A DNA stretch of 64,000 bases from Ideonella sp. (GCA_016721465.1 JADKIA010000008.1:186001-250000), one strand, 5' to 3'; counted from the first letter of the stretch, positions 1 through 9,818 are shown. A program made the numbers and translations. The notes: generated by a model from the sequence alone, not told the origin.

Positions 1-860
1 TCCATGCCGTGGGCAATGCGCTGCTGAAAGACCGGCCCGACGCGCGTGTGCTGTACCTGCACGCCGAGCAGTTCATCAGCGACGTGGTGAAGAACTACCA
101 ACGCAAGACTTTCGATGAACTCAAGGCCAAGTACCACTCGCTCGACCTGCTGCTGATCGACGACGTGCAGTTCTTCGCCGGCAAGGACCGCACCCAGGAG
201 GAGTTCTTCAACGCCTTCGAGGCGCTTCTGGCCAAGCGCGCCCACATCATCATGACCAGCGACACCTACCCCAAGGGCCTGGTGGACATCGATGCGCGCC
301 TGACCAGCCGCTTCGAGGCGGGCCTGACGGTGGCCATCGAACCGCCCGAGCTGGAAATGCGCGTGGCCATCCTGATCCGCAAGGCCCTGGCCGAAGGTGC
401 CGAGATGCCCGAGGACGTGGCCTTCTTCGTGGCCAAGAACGTGCGTGCCAACGTGCGCGAGCTCGAAGGGGCGTTGCGCAAGGTGCTGGCCTACAGCCGC
501 TTCTCGCACAAGGACATCAACATCGGCCTGGCACGCGAGGCGCTGAAGGATCTGCTCTCGATCCAGAACCGGCAGGTGGGCGTGGAGAACATCCAGAAGA
601 CCGTGGCCGACTTCTACAAGATCAAGGTGGCCGACATGTACAGCAAGAAGCGCCCGGCCTCGATCGCCAAGCCGCGCCAGATTGCCATGTACCTGGCCAA
701 GGAAATGACGCAGAAGAGCTTGCCCGAGATTGGCGAACTCTTCGGCGGCCGCGACCACACCACCGTGCTGCACGCCGTGCGCAAGATCGGTGGCGATCGC
801 ACCAAGGACACCGAACTCAACCAGCAGTTGCACGTGCTCGAACAGACGCTCAAGGGGTGA
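1..860 (+). CDS. dnaA: Chromosomal replication initiator DnaA, C-terminal part
   Basis: DnaA is the AAA+ initiator that binds DnaA boxes and opens oriC. The gene is cut by the window edge; the frame is already open at base 3 just after the Walker A region (residues HAVGNALL), and about 285 residues remain of roughly 460. Visible are Walker B (LLLIDDVQFF), sensor I (IIMTSDTYPK), the AAA+ lid with RLTSRF, and the domain IV DNA-binding helix-turn-helix including the signature GGRDHTTVLHAVRKI near the end. The GTG at base 9 is internal and not a start. dnaN follows in the same direction after 230 bp, the standard bacterial order. Identity is certain; the 5' end and oriC upstream are not visible. 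Confidence 0.98.
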   Translation, partial: HAVGNALLKDRPDARVLYLHAEQFISDVVKNYQRKTFDELKAKYHSLDLLLIDDVQFFAGKDRTQEEFFNAFEALLAKRAHIIMTSDTYPKGLVDIDARLTSRFEAGLTVAIEPPELEMRVAILIRKALAEGAEMPEDVAFFVAKNVRANVRELEGALRKVLAYSRFSHKDINIGLAREALKDLLSIQNRQVGVENIQKTVADFYKIKVADMYSKKRPASIAKPRQIAMYLAKEMTQKSLPEIGELFGGRDHTTVLHAVRKIGGDRTKDTELNQQLHVLEQTLKG

Positions 861-889
861 AGCGGATCGACCCTGTCAAGGCACAACGC

Positions 890-1044
890 TGTGGACAAGT
901 CTTGAGCAAGTACCCCGCAGTCCACAGGCCAGAGCGCCATGCCGAAGTTGTTGTCGGCAATCCGCCTGGCTCAAGGCCAGCTGCCCACAGGGTTCATGCC
1001 GTGCTAAGCCCTTGAAAATACAAGCGAAAATAGCCTTCTCCACA
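890..1044. promoter_or_regulatory. DnaA-box-like cluster in the dnaA-dnaN spacer
   Basis: The 230-bp spacer holds several CCACA-type 9-mers. The best are TTCTCCACA at 1036-1044 (plus strand) and TTGTCCACA read on the minus strand at 890-898, each one mismatch from TTATCCACA. Weaker relatives lie near 918-926 and 981-989. An A-rich run at 1012-1033 precedes the last box. DnaA binding here could autoregulate dnaA/dnaN or form part of oriC; the window does not show the region upstream of dnaA, so origin position is open. Confidence 0.5.
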
Positions 1045-1090
1045 GCCGAACCGGCCCCCTACTAGAACCACTAAGTTCAAAGAGGAAGAC

Positions 1091-2197
1091 ATGATTGTTC
1101 TAAAAGCTCCACAACAGAAATTGCTCGAAGCCCTGCAATCGGTGGCGGGCATCGTGGAGCGGCGTCACACCCTGCCCATCCTGGCCAACGTGCTGATGCG
1201 CAAGAACGGCGAACACATCGAGTTCACCACCAGCGACCTGGAAATCCAGGTGCGCACCCAGGCCGACCTGGGTGGTGACGCGGGCAGCTTCTCCACCACC
1301 GTCGGTGCGCGCAAGATGATCGACATCCTGCGCAGCCTGCCCAACGACCAGGTGGTCACGCTGAGCTCGGCGCAGAACAAGCTCACCCTCACCGGTGGCA
1401 AGAGCCGCTTCACGCTGCAGACGCTGCCCGCGGACGACTTCCCGCTGGTGAACGAGGCGGTGGATTTCGGGCCGGTGTTCTCGGTGCCGCAGAAGGTGCT
1501 CAAGGGCCTGATCAACCAGGTGCACTTCGCGATGGCCGTGCACGACATCCGTTATTACTTGAACGGCATCCTGTTCGTTGCCGAAGGCAAGGCCCTCACG
1601 CTGGTGGCCACCGACGGCCACCGCCTGGGCCTGGCGCAGGCCCAGCTGGAAAGCGACATCCCGAAGCAGGAAGTCATCCTGCCGCGCAAGACCGTGCTCG
1701 AGTTGCAGCGCCTGCTCAGGGACGAAGACACCCCCATCGAGATGCGCTTTGCCGGCAATCAGGCCAAGTTCGGTTTCTCGGGCATGGAGTTCGTCACCAA
1801 GCTGGTGGAGGGGAAGTTTCCCGACTACAACCGCGTCATCCCCAAGGGCCACAAGAACTCGGTCACGCTCGGCCGCCAGCCGCTGCTGTCCAGCCTGCAG
1901 CGCGCGGCCATCCTGACGAGTGAGAAGTTCAAGGGCGTGCGCGTCAACCTCGACCCGGGCACGCTGCGCATCGCCTCCAGCAATGCCGAGCAGGAAGAGG
2001 CCAAGGAAGAACTCGAAGTCGACTACGGCGGCGATGCCATCGAGATCGGCTTCAACGTCACCTACCTGATGGACGTGCTGGCCAACATCCCGCAGGACAT
2101 GATCAAGATCGAGTTGCAGGACGGCAATTCCAGCGCGCTGATCACCGTGCCCGAGCAGACCGGCTTCAAGTACGTCGTGATGCCCATGCGGATTTGA
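1091..2197 (+). CDS. dnaN: DNA polymerase III beta sliding clamp
   Basis: This 368-residue protein is the ring-shaped processivity clamp that tethers DNA polymerase III and other clamp-binding proteins to DNA. Length and sequence match the family throughout: the N-terminal clamp domain begins MIVLKAPQQKLLEALQ, and the C-terminus ends TGFKYVVMPMRI, the typical VMPMR(I/L) tail. The ATG is preceded by a GAGG ribosome-binding site 5 to 8 bases upstream. It sits between dnaA and gyrB on the same strand. Nothing unusual is visible. Confidence 0.98.
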   Translation: MIVLKAPQQKLLEALQSVAGIVERRHTLPILANVLMRKNGEHIEFTTSDLEIQVRTQADLGGDAGSFSTTVGARKMIDILRSLPNDQVVTLSSAQNKLTLTGGKSRFTLQTLPADDFPLVNEAVDFGPVFSVPQKVLKGLINQVHFAMAVHDIRYYLNGILFVAEGKALTLVATDGHRLGLAQAQLESDIPKQEVILPRKTVLELQRLLRDEDTPIEMRFAGNQAKFGFSGMEFVTKLVEGKFPDYNRVIPKGHKNSVTLGRQPLLSSLQRAAILTSEKFKGVRVNLDPGTLRIASSNAEQEEAKEELEVDYGGDAIEIGFNVTYLMDVLANIPQDMIKIELQDGNSSALITVPEQTGFKYVVMPMRI

Positions 2198-2202
2198 CCC
2201 AC

Positions 2203-2270
2203 CCCCGAAGCGCCTGCGGCGCTTCCCCCTCAAGGGGGCCACCCCAGCAGCCCGGCAAAGCCGGTTCTGC
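2203..2270. repeat. Hairpin-rich dispersed repeat between dnaN and gyrB
   Basis: Three hairpins follow in line: GAAGCGCC-TGC-GGCGCTTC (2207-2225), CCCCC-TCAA-GGGGG (2225-2238) and CCGGC-AAA-GCCGG (2252-2264). The arrangement resembles intergenic palindromic repeats I associate with Comamonadaceae genomes (family memory, not checked). It may end dnaN transcription, although no T-run follows. Confidence 0.6.
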
Positions 2271-2318
2271 GGCGTGTGCTGGCCAAAGAGCGGCGCTGCG
2301 GCGCCCGAAAGTGAACCG

Positions 2319-4901
2319 ATGACCGACGCAAAGAACACCCCCTCCAACAACGATCCCGACAAGGGCGTGACCCAGCGCGACGTGCCCTCGGCCGAGGGGC
2401 AGGCGGTGTCCACGGGCTCTGAAGCGTCGGACGCCTATGGGTCGGACAGCATCCAGATCCTCGAGGGCCTGGAGGCCGTGCGCAAGCGGCCGGGCATGTA
2501 CATCGGCGATACATCGGATGGAACCGGCCTGCACCACCTGGTGTTCGAGGTGGTGGACAACTCCATCGACGAGGCCCTGGCCGGGCACTGCGACGACATC
2601 ATCGTCACCATCCACTCGGACAACAGCATCAGCGTCATCGACAACGGCCGCGGCATCCCCACCGGCGTGAAGATGGACGACAAGCACGAGCCCAAGCGCA
2701 GTGCCGCCGAGATCGCGCTGACCGAACTGCACGCCGGCGGCAAGTTCAACCAGAACAGCTACAAGGTCTCCGGCGGCCTGCACGGCGTGGGCGTGAGTTG
2801 CGTCAATGGGCTGAGCAAATGGCTGCGCCTGATCGTGCGCCGAGACGGCAAGGTGCACGCGATCGATTTCGCGATGGGCATTCCGCAGGATCGCCTGATC
2901 GAGGTGGTGGACGGCTTCGAGACCAGCCCGATGAAGATCGTGGGCGACACCGAGAAGCGTGGCACCGAGGTGCACTTCCTGCCCGACGACACGATTTTCA
3001 GCAACATCGACTTCCACTACGACGTGCTGGCCAAGCGCCTGCGCGAACTGAGCTTCCTGAACAACGGCGTGAAGATCCGCCTGGTTGATGAGCGCAACAA
3101 CAAGGAAGACAACTTCGCCTATGCCGGTGGGGTGAAGGGCTTTGTCGAATTCATCAACCAGGGCAAGAAGGTCCTGCACCCCAACATCTTCCACGCCATG
3201 GGCGACAAGATGAGCGACAACAACACCAACGTGGGTGTTGAAGTGGCGATGCAATGGAACGACGGCTACAGCGAGAACGTGCTGTGCTTCACCAACAACA
3301 TCCCGCAGCGCGACGGTGGCACCCACCTCACCGGCCTGCGCGCGGCGATGACGCGGGTGATCAACAAGTACATCGAAGAAAACGAGATCGCCAAGAAGGC
3401 CAAGGTGGAAGTGGCCGGTGACGACATGCGTGAGGGCCTGGCCTGCATCGTCAGCGTGAAGGTGCCCGAGCCCAAGTTCAGCAGCCAGACCAAGGACAAG
3501 CTCGTATCCAGCGAAGTGCGCGGCCCGGTGGAAGAGATCGTGAGCAAGCTGCTCACCGACTGGCTGCTCGAGAACCCCATCGATGCCAAGATCATCTGCG
3601 GCAAGATCGTCGACGCTGCCCGCGCCCGTGAGGCCGCGCGCAAGGCACGCGAAATGACGCGCCGCAAGGGCGTGCTCGACGGCATGGGCCTGCCCGGCAA
3701 GCTGGCCGATTGCCAGGAGAAAGACCCGGCGCTGTGCGAGATCTACATCGTCGAGGGCGACTCCGCCGGTGGCAGCGCCAAGCAGGGCCGAGACCGGAAG
3801 TTCCAGGCCATCCTGCCACTGCGCGGCAAGATCCTGAACGTGGAGAAAGCGCGTTATGAGAAGCTGCTGTCCAGCGACTCCATCGTCACGCTGATCACTG
3901 CGCTGGGCACCAGCATCGGCCCCGAGGAGTTCAACGTCGACAAGCTGCGCTACCACCGCATCATCATCATGACCGATGCCGACGTGGACGGCGCCCACAT
4001 CCGCACCCTGCTGCTCACCTTCTTCTACCGGCAGATGCCGGTGCTGGTGGAGCGCGGCCACATCTACATTGCGCAACCACCGCTGTACAAGGTGAAGGTG
4101 GGCAAGCACGAGCAGTACCTGAAGGACGGGCTGGAGCTCGACGGCTTCCTGCTGAAGGTGGCGCTCGATGGCGCGGTGGTGCTGCCCGATGGAGCCGACG
4201 CAGGACAGGCGCCTGCGCGCCCGGCGCTCAGCGGCAGCGCGCTGGAAGAGCTGGCACGCAAGTACATCGTGGCCAACCACGTGATGGACCGACTGGGCAA
4301 CTGGATGGACCTGCAGGCCCTGCGCGCTCTGGCCAATGGCCTGGTGCTGGACCTGGACAGCGCCGCCACCGCCGAAGCCAGCGCCGTGGCGCTGCAGGCC
4401 GCGGTGCACGATGCGCAGGTGGAGGCCCAGTTCGATGCACGCACCGACAAGCACCTGCTGCGCATCAGCCGCCGTCACCATGGCAATGTGAAGGCCAGCG
4501 TGATCACGCAGGACTTCGTGCACGGTGCGGACTACGCCGCGCTGATGGAAGCCGGCGTCACCTTCAAGGGCCTGCTGGGCGCCGATGCCCTGGTGCGGCG
4601 CGGCGAAGGCGAGCGCATGAAGGAGCAGAAGGTGAGCGACTTCCGCGCCGCCATGGCCTGGCTCATGGCCCAGGCCGAGCACGCCGTGGGCCGGCAGCGC
4701 TACAAGGGCCTGGGCGAAATGAATCCCGGGCAGCTCTGGGAAACCACGATGGACCCCACCGTGCGCCGCCTGCTCAAGGTGCAGATCGACGACGCCATCG
4801 AAGCCGACCGCGTGTTCACGATGCTGATGGGCGACGAGGTGGAACCGCGGCGCGAGTTCATCGAGAGCAACGCGCTGCGGGCGGCGAACATCGACGTTTG
4901 A
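2319..4901 (+). CDS. gyrB: DNA gyrase subunit B
   Basis: GyrB is the ATPase and TOPRIM subunit of the type IIA topoisomerase that supercoils DNA. The chosen ATG gives 860 residues starting MTDAKNTPSNN; an open frame reaches 45 bases further up but only through the repeat. The GHKL ATPase shows EVVDNSIDEAL, DNGRGIPTG and GGLHGVGVSCVN. The TOPRIM domain shows EGDSAGGSAKQGRDRKFQAI and the metal-binding MTDADVDGAHIRTLLLTFFY. The C-terminal QRYKGLGEMNP motif is intact. It is somewhat longer than the 804-residue E. coli protein because of extra sequence between TOPRIM and the C-terminal motif and an N-terminal tail of about 35 residues. The island begins only about 10 bp after its stop. Confidence 0.98.
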   Translation: MTDAKNTPSNNDPDKGVTQRDVPSAEGQAVSTGSEASDAYGSDSIQILEGLEAVRKRPGMYIGDTSDGTGLHHLVFEVVDNSIDEALAGHCDDIIVTIHSDNSISVIDNGRGIPTGVKMDDKHEPKRSAAEIALTELHAGGKFNQNSYKVSGGLHGVGVSCVNGLSKWLRLIVRRDGKVHAIDFAMGIPQDRLIEVVDGFETSPMKIVGDTEKRGTEVHFLPDDTIFSNIDFHYDVLAKRLRELSFLNNGVKIRLVDERNNKEDNFAYAGGVKGFVEFINQGKKVLHPNIFHAMGDKMSDNNTNVGVEVAMQWNDGYSENVLCFTNNIPQRDGGTHLTGLRAAMTRVINKYIEENEIAKKAKVEVAGDDMREGLACIVSVKVPEPKFSSQTKDKLVSSEVRGPVEEIVSKLLTDWLLENPIDAKIICGKIVDAARAREAARKAREMTRRKGVLDGMGLPGKLADCQEKDPALCEIYIVEGDSAGGSAKQGRDRKFQAILPLRGKILNVEKARYEKLLSSDSIVTLITALGTSIGPEEFNVDKLRYHRIIIMTDADVDGAHIRTLLLTFFYRQMPVLVERGHIYIAQPPLYKVKVGKHEQYLKDGLELDGFLLKVALDGAVVLPDGADAGQAPARPALSGSALEELARKYIVANHVMDRLGNWMDLQALRALANGLVLDLDSAATAEASAVALQAAVHDAQVEAQFDARTDKHLLRISRRHHGNVKASVITQDFVHGADYAALMEAGVTFKGLLGADALVRRGEGERMKEQKVSDFRAAMAWLMAQAEHAVGRQRYKGLGEMNPGQLWETTMDPTVRRLLKVQIDDAIEADRVFTMLMGDEVEPRREFIESNALRAANIDV

Positions 4902-4911
4902 CGCTGTAGGT

Positions 4912-4962
4912 GTCGGCGCCGATCCAAATCTGAGCCACCGTGCCGACCGAATATTGAGCCAG
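4912..4962. repeat. IS21 left-end terminal repeats (two tiers)
   Basis: The outer repeat 4912-4938 pairs in inverted orientation with 7550-7576 (23 of 27 identical, both ending in CTGAGCCAC). The inner repeat 4940-4962 pairs with 7516-7538 (20 of 23 identical, both starting GTGCCGACC and ending TGAGCCAG). Multiple terminal repeats of this kind are known transposase-binding sites in IS21 elements. Confidence 0.8.
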
Positions 4963-4991
4963 GGGTGGAAGCCGACTTTGAGAGGGTCGGC

Positions 4992-5000
4992 TGTGGATAA
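4992..5000 (-). promoter_or_regulatory. Perfect DnaA-box 9-mer inside the IS end
   Basis: TGTGGATAA on the plus strand is the exact complement of the consensus DnaA box TTATCCACA. It lies between the left IS repeats and the istB stop, about 90 bp from gyrB. A 9-mer can occur by chance, but this is the only perfect box I saw in the first 5 kb. Confidence 0.4.
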
Positions 5001-5106
5001 GTGTAGGTCTTGGCCTGGTTCGTTGACCTCCTTGGTGCCGTGTTGATCGCGCGGGGGAAGTCGCGCAGGGCGTAGCCCGTAGCGTCTTCCCCGCCGCGGC
5101 GCCCGA

Positions 5107-5924
5107 TCAGAACGGCTCGGTCTCGGCCTCGCTCTTGGAGCCCTTGCGCGCCTGCTCGCGCGCCTTGATCCGCTTCTTGGCCTCGGCCGTGCTGCGGCTG
5201 AAGCGGATCGACTCGTTGCCGGTCTCCACGATGTGGCAGTGGTGCGTCAGGCGGTCCAGCAGCGCCGTGGTCATCTTCGCGTCGCCGAACACGCTGGACC
5301 ACTCGGCGAAGTCCAGGTTGGTCGTGATCATCACGCTGGTGTGCTCGTACAGGCGGCTGAGCAGGTGGAACAGCAACGCCCCGCCGGCCTGGCTGAAGGG
5401 CAGGTAGCCCAGCTCATCGAGCACCACGAGGTCCATGCGCAGCAAGCTGGTGGCGATGCGGCCGGCCTTGCCTTGCGCCTTCTCCTGCTCCAGCGCATTG
5501 ACCAGATCGACCGTGGAGTAGAACCGCACCCGCTTGCCATGCCGGGTGATGCCCGAGACGCCGATGGCCGTGGCCAGATGCGTCTTGCCCGTGCCCGGCC
5601 CACCCACCAGCACGACGTTGTGTGCATCGTCGGTGAAGGCGGTGGTGGCCAGCGTGTTCACCAGCTTGCGATCCACCGGCGAGACCTCGAAGTCGAAGCC
5701 TGCCATGTCGCGATGCACTGGGAACTTCGCCGCCTTCATCTGGTGGCTGACCGAGCGCATCGCCGGTCCGTGCCCTCGGCCTGCAGCAGGTGCTCGATGA
5801 GCCAGCGCGAGGACTCGATGCCGGCCTCCTCCCCACCACCGCCTTGCTCGACCAGATCGGCCCAGGCGCCGGCCATGCCGTGCAGGCGCAGCGACTTCAA
5901 CTCGACCAACACGTCAGGCTTCAT
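5107..5924 (-). pseudogene. istB: IS21 helper ATPase IstB, frameshifted
   Basis: IstB is the AAA+ helper of the IS21 transposase. The start MKPDVLVELKSLRLHGMAG lies at 5924, overlapping the end of istA by about 11 bp, which is the usual coupled arrangement. The frame breaks near 5757-5765, where ACCGACCGGCGATGCGC lacks one G relative to the expected TDR-A-MRS reading, and continues as RSVSHQMKAAKFP. Downstream are Walker A (GGPGTGKTHLA), Walker B (LVVLDELGYLPF), sensor I (VMITTNLDFAEW) and the typical basic tail. Combined length would be about 270 residues, normal for IstB. Either decayed or a sequencing error in a G run. Confidence 0.85.
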
Positions 5925-7461
5925 GGCCGGCTCCCTCCGTGGTGGCGTCGACGACATCAGTCGTTGTGCTGTCAGCGCGCAGGCTGTCGTAGCGCGCCGT
6001 GTCGGCCAGCGGCGGCGTGGTGGCCTTCATGTGCGTGGCTGCGGTCGGCGGCGCCGGCTGCGCGTTCAGCCTGCCCAGCACGTTGACCACGTGCTCCACG
6101 CTGACCTTGCCGGGCGGCCCGGTCTCCAGCGCCAGTTCCACCGCCACCAGCACCGCGTCCAGCCCGGCTGTCAGCACGATGGCCAGCACCTGCGCCATCA
6201 CGCGGTCGCCACCCGGGTTGCGCAGCAGCCCCGGCGCAGCCGCTGCAGCGGCTCGGGCATGTCGGCAAACGGCGCGCCATTCCTCAGCGCGCCGGGCTTC
6301 CTCTGCAGCAGCGGGATGTAGTGCTGCCAGTCGTACCGGGTCTCGCCGGCGTTGCTCAGCCGGTCGTGGCGGGCCACGATCTTGTCGTCGGCCACGATGA
6401 CCACGCTGGCCGGGTACAGCCGCGTGCTGACCATCTGCCCGTACAGCTCGCACGGCACCGAGTAGCGGTTGCGCGCCACCGACACCAGGCAGGTGCTGGA
6501 CACCCGCGCCGGCTTCTCGACGTAGCCGTCGAACGGCGCCGGCATGGGCATCAGATGCGCCCGCTCGTGCTCCAGCATCTCGGCCACGCTGAACTGCTCA
6601 TGCTCGGGGTGGCGGACCTCGTCCCACAACGCCCGGCATCGCTGGCCCAGCCAGGCATTGAGCTCGGTGAAGCTGCCGAAGCGTTCCTTGGCCGCGTCGA
6701 TCCAGATGCGCCGGCGGCTGTCCTGCACGTTCTTCTCGACGACGCCCTTCTCCCAGCCGGAGGCGACGTTGCAGAAGTCGGGGTCGAACAGGTAGTGGCT
6801 GCACATGGCCGCGAAGCGCGCGTTGACGATGCGGCCCTTGCCCTTCTTGACCTTGTCCACCGCCGTCTTCATGTTGTCGTAGATGCCCCGGCGGGCCACC
6901 CCGCCCAGCGCCGCAAACGAGCGCGTGTGGGCATCGAACAGCATCTCGTGGCCCTGGCTGGGGTAGGCCACCAGCCAGAACGCCCGCGAGGCGCACAGCT
7001 TCATGTGCGAGACCTGCGCCCGGTAGTAGATGCCGCCCACCACCAGGCCTTCTTCGCTCCAGTCGAACTGGAATGCCTCGCCGAGCTCGAAGGCCAGCGG
7101 GCACGAAGGCATTCACCGCAGCACCCTGACCTTCGCCCTGGCGCCACGCCCGGATGAAGTCGGTCACCCGCGTGTAGCCACCGTCGTAGCCAGCGCCCCT
7201 GATCTCGGCGTACAGCGCCTTGGCCGTGCGACGCTCGCGCTTGGGCCGCCGGGCGTCGGCCTTCAACGCCTGCCTGAGCGCCTCGTGGAACGCAGTGAGC
7301 TTGTTCGGCTGCTCCCCGCGCCGGTACTTCGGCGGGCCATCCACCTCGCCGTGCAGCCACTTCGCAACCGTGTTGCGCGACAGCCCCGTCATGCGCGAGA
7401 TCTCGCGCTCCGACTTGTTCTTCCGGGCATGCAAACGCCGGATCCTGCCAATCATGTCCAT
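5914..7461 (-). pseudogene. istA: IS21 transposase IstA, two frameshifts
   Basis: IstA is the DDE-type transposase of IS21. The ATG at 7461 follows a GAGGAG site. Residues 1-40 form a helix-turn-helix (SEREISRMTGLSRNTVAKWL). Near 7100 the frame shifts by one inserted C, after which the RNase H-like core starts at LAFELGEAFQFDWSE; this aspartate is the first catalytic residue. The core includes IYDNMKTAV and GWEKGVVEKNVQ. Near 6215 one C is missing after LQRLR and the C-terminus continues PGLLRNPGGDRVMAQVL to the stop at 5914. Restored length is about 515 residues, as expected. The frameshifts make it a probable pseudogene. Confidence 0.85.
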
Positions 7462-7515
7462 GGTGATCACTCCTCGTCCCTGCTGCACAAAAATGCAGCA
7501 GGGTAGGTTGTTCAC

Positions 7516-7576
7516 CTGGCTCAGTTTTGGGTCGGCACAACCCTCAAAAGTGGCTCAGTTTTCGGTCGGCGCCAAC
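7516..7576. repeat. IS21 right-end terminal repeats (two tiers)
   Basis: Inverted partners of the left-end repeats: inner 7516-7538 and outer 7550-7576. The outer repeat runs into the helicase gene; the last ten codons of that reading frame (VGADRKLSHF and stop) are IS sequence. Confidence 0.8.
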
Positions 7577-9559
7577 CGATCCCGCGTACACGGCAGCCGA
7601 TGCGACACCTGCCTTCTGAAACTGCGCCGCCATGTACTCGGCATGCCTGATCGAAACACAGAAGGCCAACGTGCGCTTCTGCGCTCGTGAACGCCACTCC
7701 CTGATGGCGTGCCGCGCGCGGGCCAGTGTTGCCAGCTTGTTCGACAACTGCTCGGGATCGAACCGCCCGTTGCGCCACGGCACCTCGCGGTAGTCGACCG
7801 ACTCGTCGAGGATGCCGTAGTAGTGGAACGGTGCCAGCAGCTTGGCCTGTATGCCTTCGAACAGGTTGCGCGTGAAGACCAGATTGTCGTCACACAAGGA
7901 AAGGATGTCGGACTGATCCGTGCGGTCGGGGGTTGCGGTCAGCCCCAGCAGAAACGCGGGCGCAAAGTGCCCGAGCAGGCGGCGGTAGGTTGCCGCCGCA
8001 GCGTGATGAAACTCGTCGATGACGACATAGTCGAAGTGCTGCGGCGCAAAGCGCTCCAGATGTGCCGCCCTTGCCAGCGTCTGGACGGAGGCACACAACA
8101 CGTCCACCTCGGCGTCGTGACTTTGACCCATGTACAGGCCCACCCTGCTCTTCGACCGGATACGAATGAAGGTTTGCGCCGCCTGGCTCAAGATCTCCTC
8201 GCGGTGGGCCACGAAGAGGACGCGGCGTGCGCCCATGCGTGAGGAATCGAAGGCCGCAAGCCAGGTCTTGCCCAAGCCGGTGGCCAGCACCACCAGACCA
8301 CGCCTGAACCCTGAGCCTCTTGAAGCGGACAGTGCCTCGAGCGCGTCGACTTGCACGGACGTGGGCTCGGGTGGCGGGTCCTGTTCCTGGCTGCCCGGCG
8401 CGATCGCCCGAGGCGGAGGCACCCGACGCTGCTCGTAGTTGTCGATCCAGCCGTCGGTCAACGCAACGGTTCGAGGGTGCACGAACAACTCGGCGAATCG
8501 CTGTCGGGCTTCGAGGAAGCCCCGATCGCCAGGATATGCGACGCGATAGTTCCACTCCAACCCGTCTTGCAATGCCTGCCGGCTGATGTTGCTCGATCCG
8601 ATGAAGGCGGTGCCCTCGATCAACTCGCCATCGACGGTCCTCGCGAAGACGTAGGCTTTGAGGTGAAAACTGGTCCCCTGCGTCGCGTAGACCCGGACTT
8701 CGCCGCCTTGGTCTCGGAGCAGCAACAGCAGTCGCAACGCCTCTGGATCGGTGACGTCGAGGTAGTCGCTGGTGAGAACCCGAAGGCGACGGGTTGGCGC
8801 GGGGGTGTCGTTGGGCGGCTCCAGTGCCGCGAGCAGGTCGGGCAACAGCAACCGGATGCCGGTGGTCTTGATAAATGCGACGGCGATGTCGATTTCGGTT
8901 GCCCGCGCCATCGCCTGTGACAGGTGCGGCAGGAAAGGGTCGTCGCCGCCGGTGACCAGCTTTCTGGGCGGCGCAGGTGATCGAACGACCAGCGCATTGA
9001 TCCATTGCTCGGCGCGATCTGGCCGGTTGTCCTGGGTGACCCAGGTCTCGATCGAACAGACCTGCGGCATCACGGCGAACCAGTCCCGCAGGGTGGCGTC
9101 GTTCGCATCGGTGAAGCGTCGACCTCCATGGCTGCGCTCACCCGCTCCCAGCTTGAAGCTCAAGTAGAAGCAGCCGCCGGGCCGAAGCGCACGCCATAGC
9201 CCGCTGATAGCGCTCGGAATTTCGAGCGCGGTGACGTGTAGCAAGCTGGCGCACGACCAGATGCCGTCGTAGGCCTCGACCTCGTCCACGGTGGAGAAGG
9301 TCCGCACTGCAACATCGAATCCGCAGTGCTCGCTGGCAAGTTTCGCCAACTCGGGCGATGCATCGAAAGCGGTTACGTCGAAGCCCCGGACCGCGAACGC
9401 CCGCGCGTCACGGCCTGATCCGCAGCCGGCATCGAGGATCCGAGCACCAACGGGCAGTTTGGCAAGGAATGCCTCATGCAGCGCCGACATGTCGACGGCG
9501 ACCGTGGAGTCGAAGAAGCCGCTGGCGTTCTGGTTGTAGTACTCGGTGTTCTCGTCCAT
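7544..9559 (-). pseudogene. Methyltransferase-PLD nuclease-SF2 helicase fusion, 3' end lost at IS
   Basis: The frame codes for 671 residues, the last ten from the IS. Residues 1-195 are a class I SAM-dependent methyltransferase (DAGCGSG at 43-49) of the small YYNQNA type. Residues 200-370 form a phospholipase D-like nuclease with the HxK core (HLK 299-301) and a GSSNIS loop (321-326). From 400 on comes a superfamily II helicase: Walker A ATGLGKT (426-432), DExH box DEFH (515-518), TATPDR (541-546). The second RecA domain breaks off after AAVYAGS, so helicase motifs V and VI are missing and the protein is probably inactive. PLD-helicase proteins occur in defence islands; a methyltransferase in the same chain is less usual. 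Transcribed divergently from the recombinase module. Confidence 0.85.
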
Positions 9560-9818
9560 CTAAGAGGCGGGAGGCCGGCGACCGACTTGCGCAGAATTGG
9601 CGCACTGCAGCCTACCAGGTGCTGCCGATCGCAGAGGCGCCCGTCTTGTCGAAACGACGTTGGTGGCGTCGGGCCCGGCTGGACCGCCGGCGATGTGGAC
9701 TCGGCAGCGACACCGTCCAAGTCTCGATTCACGGTCGAATTGGCCGTGCAGCCGCCAAGTTCGGATGGCCTGCCTCCGTCGTCGCGGCTCGCTTCGAGTC
9801 AAAGCGAAGGGCTGCACC

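Larger units (their letters stand above)
4911..7577. mobile_element. IS21-family insertion sequence (istAB), decayed
   Basis: An element of about 2.67 kb with istA and istB on the minus strand and matching ends. IS21 elements transpose with IstA (DDE transposase) helped by IstB (AAA+ ATPase). Two tiers of inverted repeats are visible at each end (4912-4938 with 7550-7576, and 4940-4962 with 7516-7538). All three joins of the reading frames need single-base corrections, so both genes are broken unless these are base-calling errors. The right end interrupts a helicase gene whose missing 3' part does not reappear on the left side, and no target duplication is visible, so the IS seems to mark a deletion or rearrangement joint next to gyrB. 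Confidence 0.88.

Noticed and set aside
2166..4682. A minus-strand open frame of over 800 codons opposite gyrB
   Set aside because: Shadow of gyrB caused by codon bias; no recognisable domain and repetitive composition.
5914..7461. Programmed frameshifting in istA
   Set aside because: The breaks are not at slippery A or T runs and there are two of them in opposite senses, so decay or base errors are more likely.
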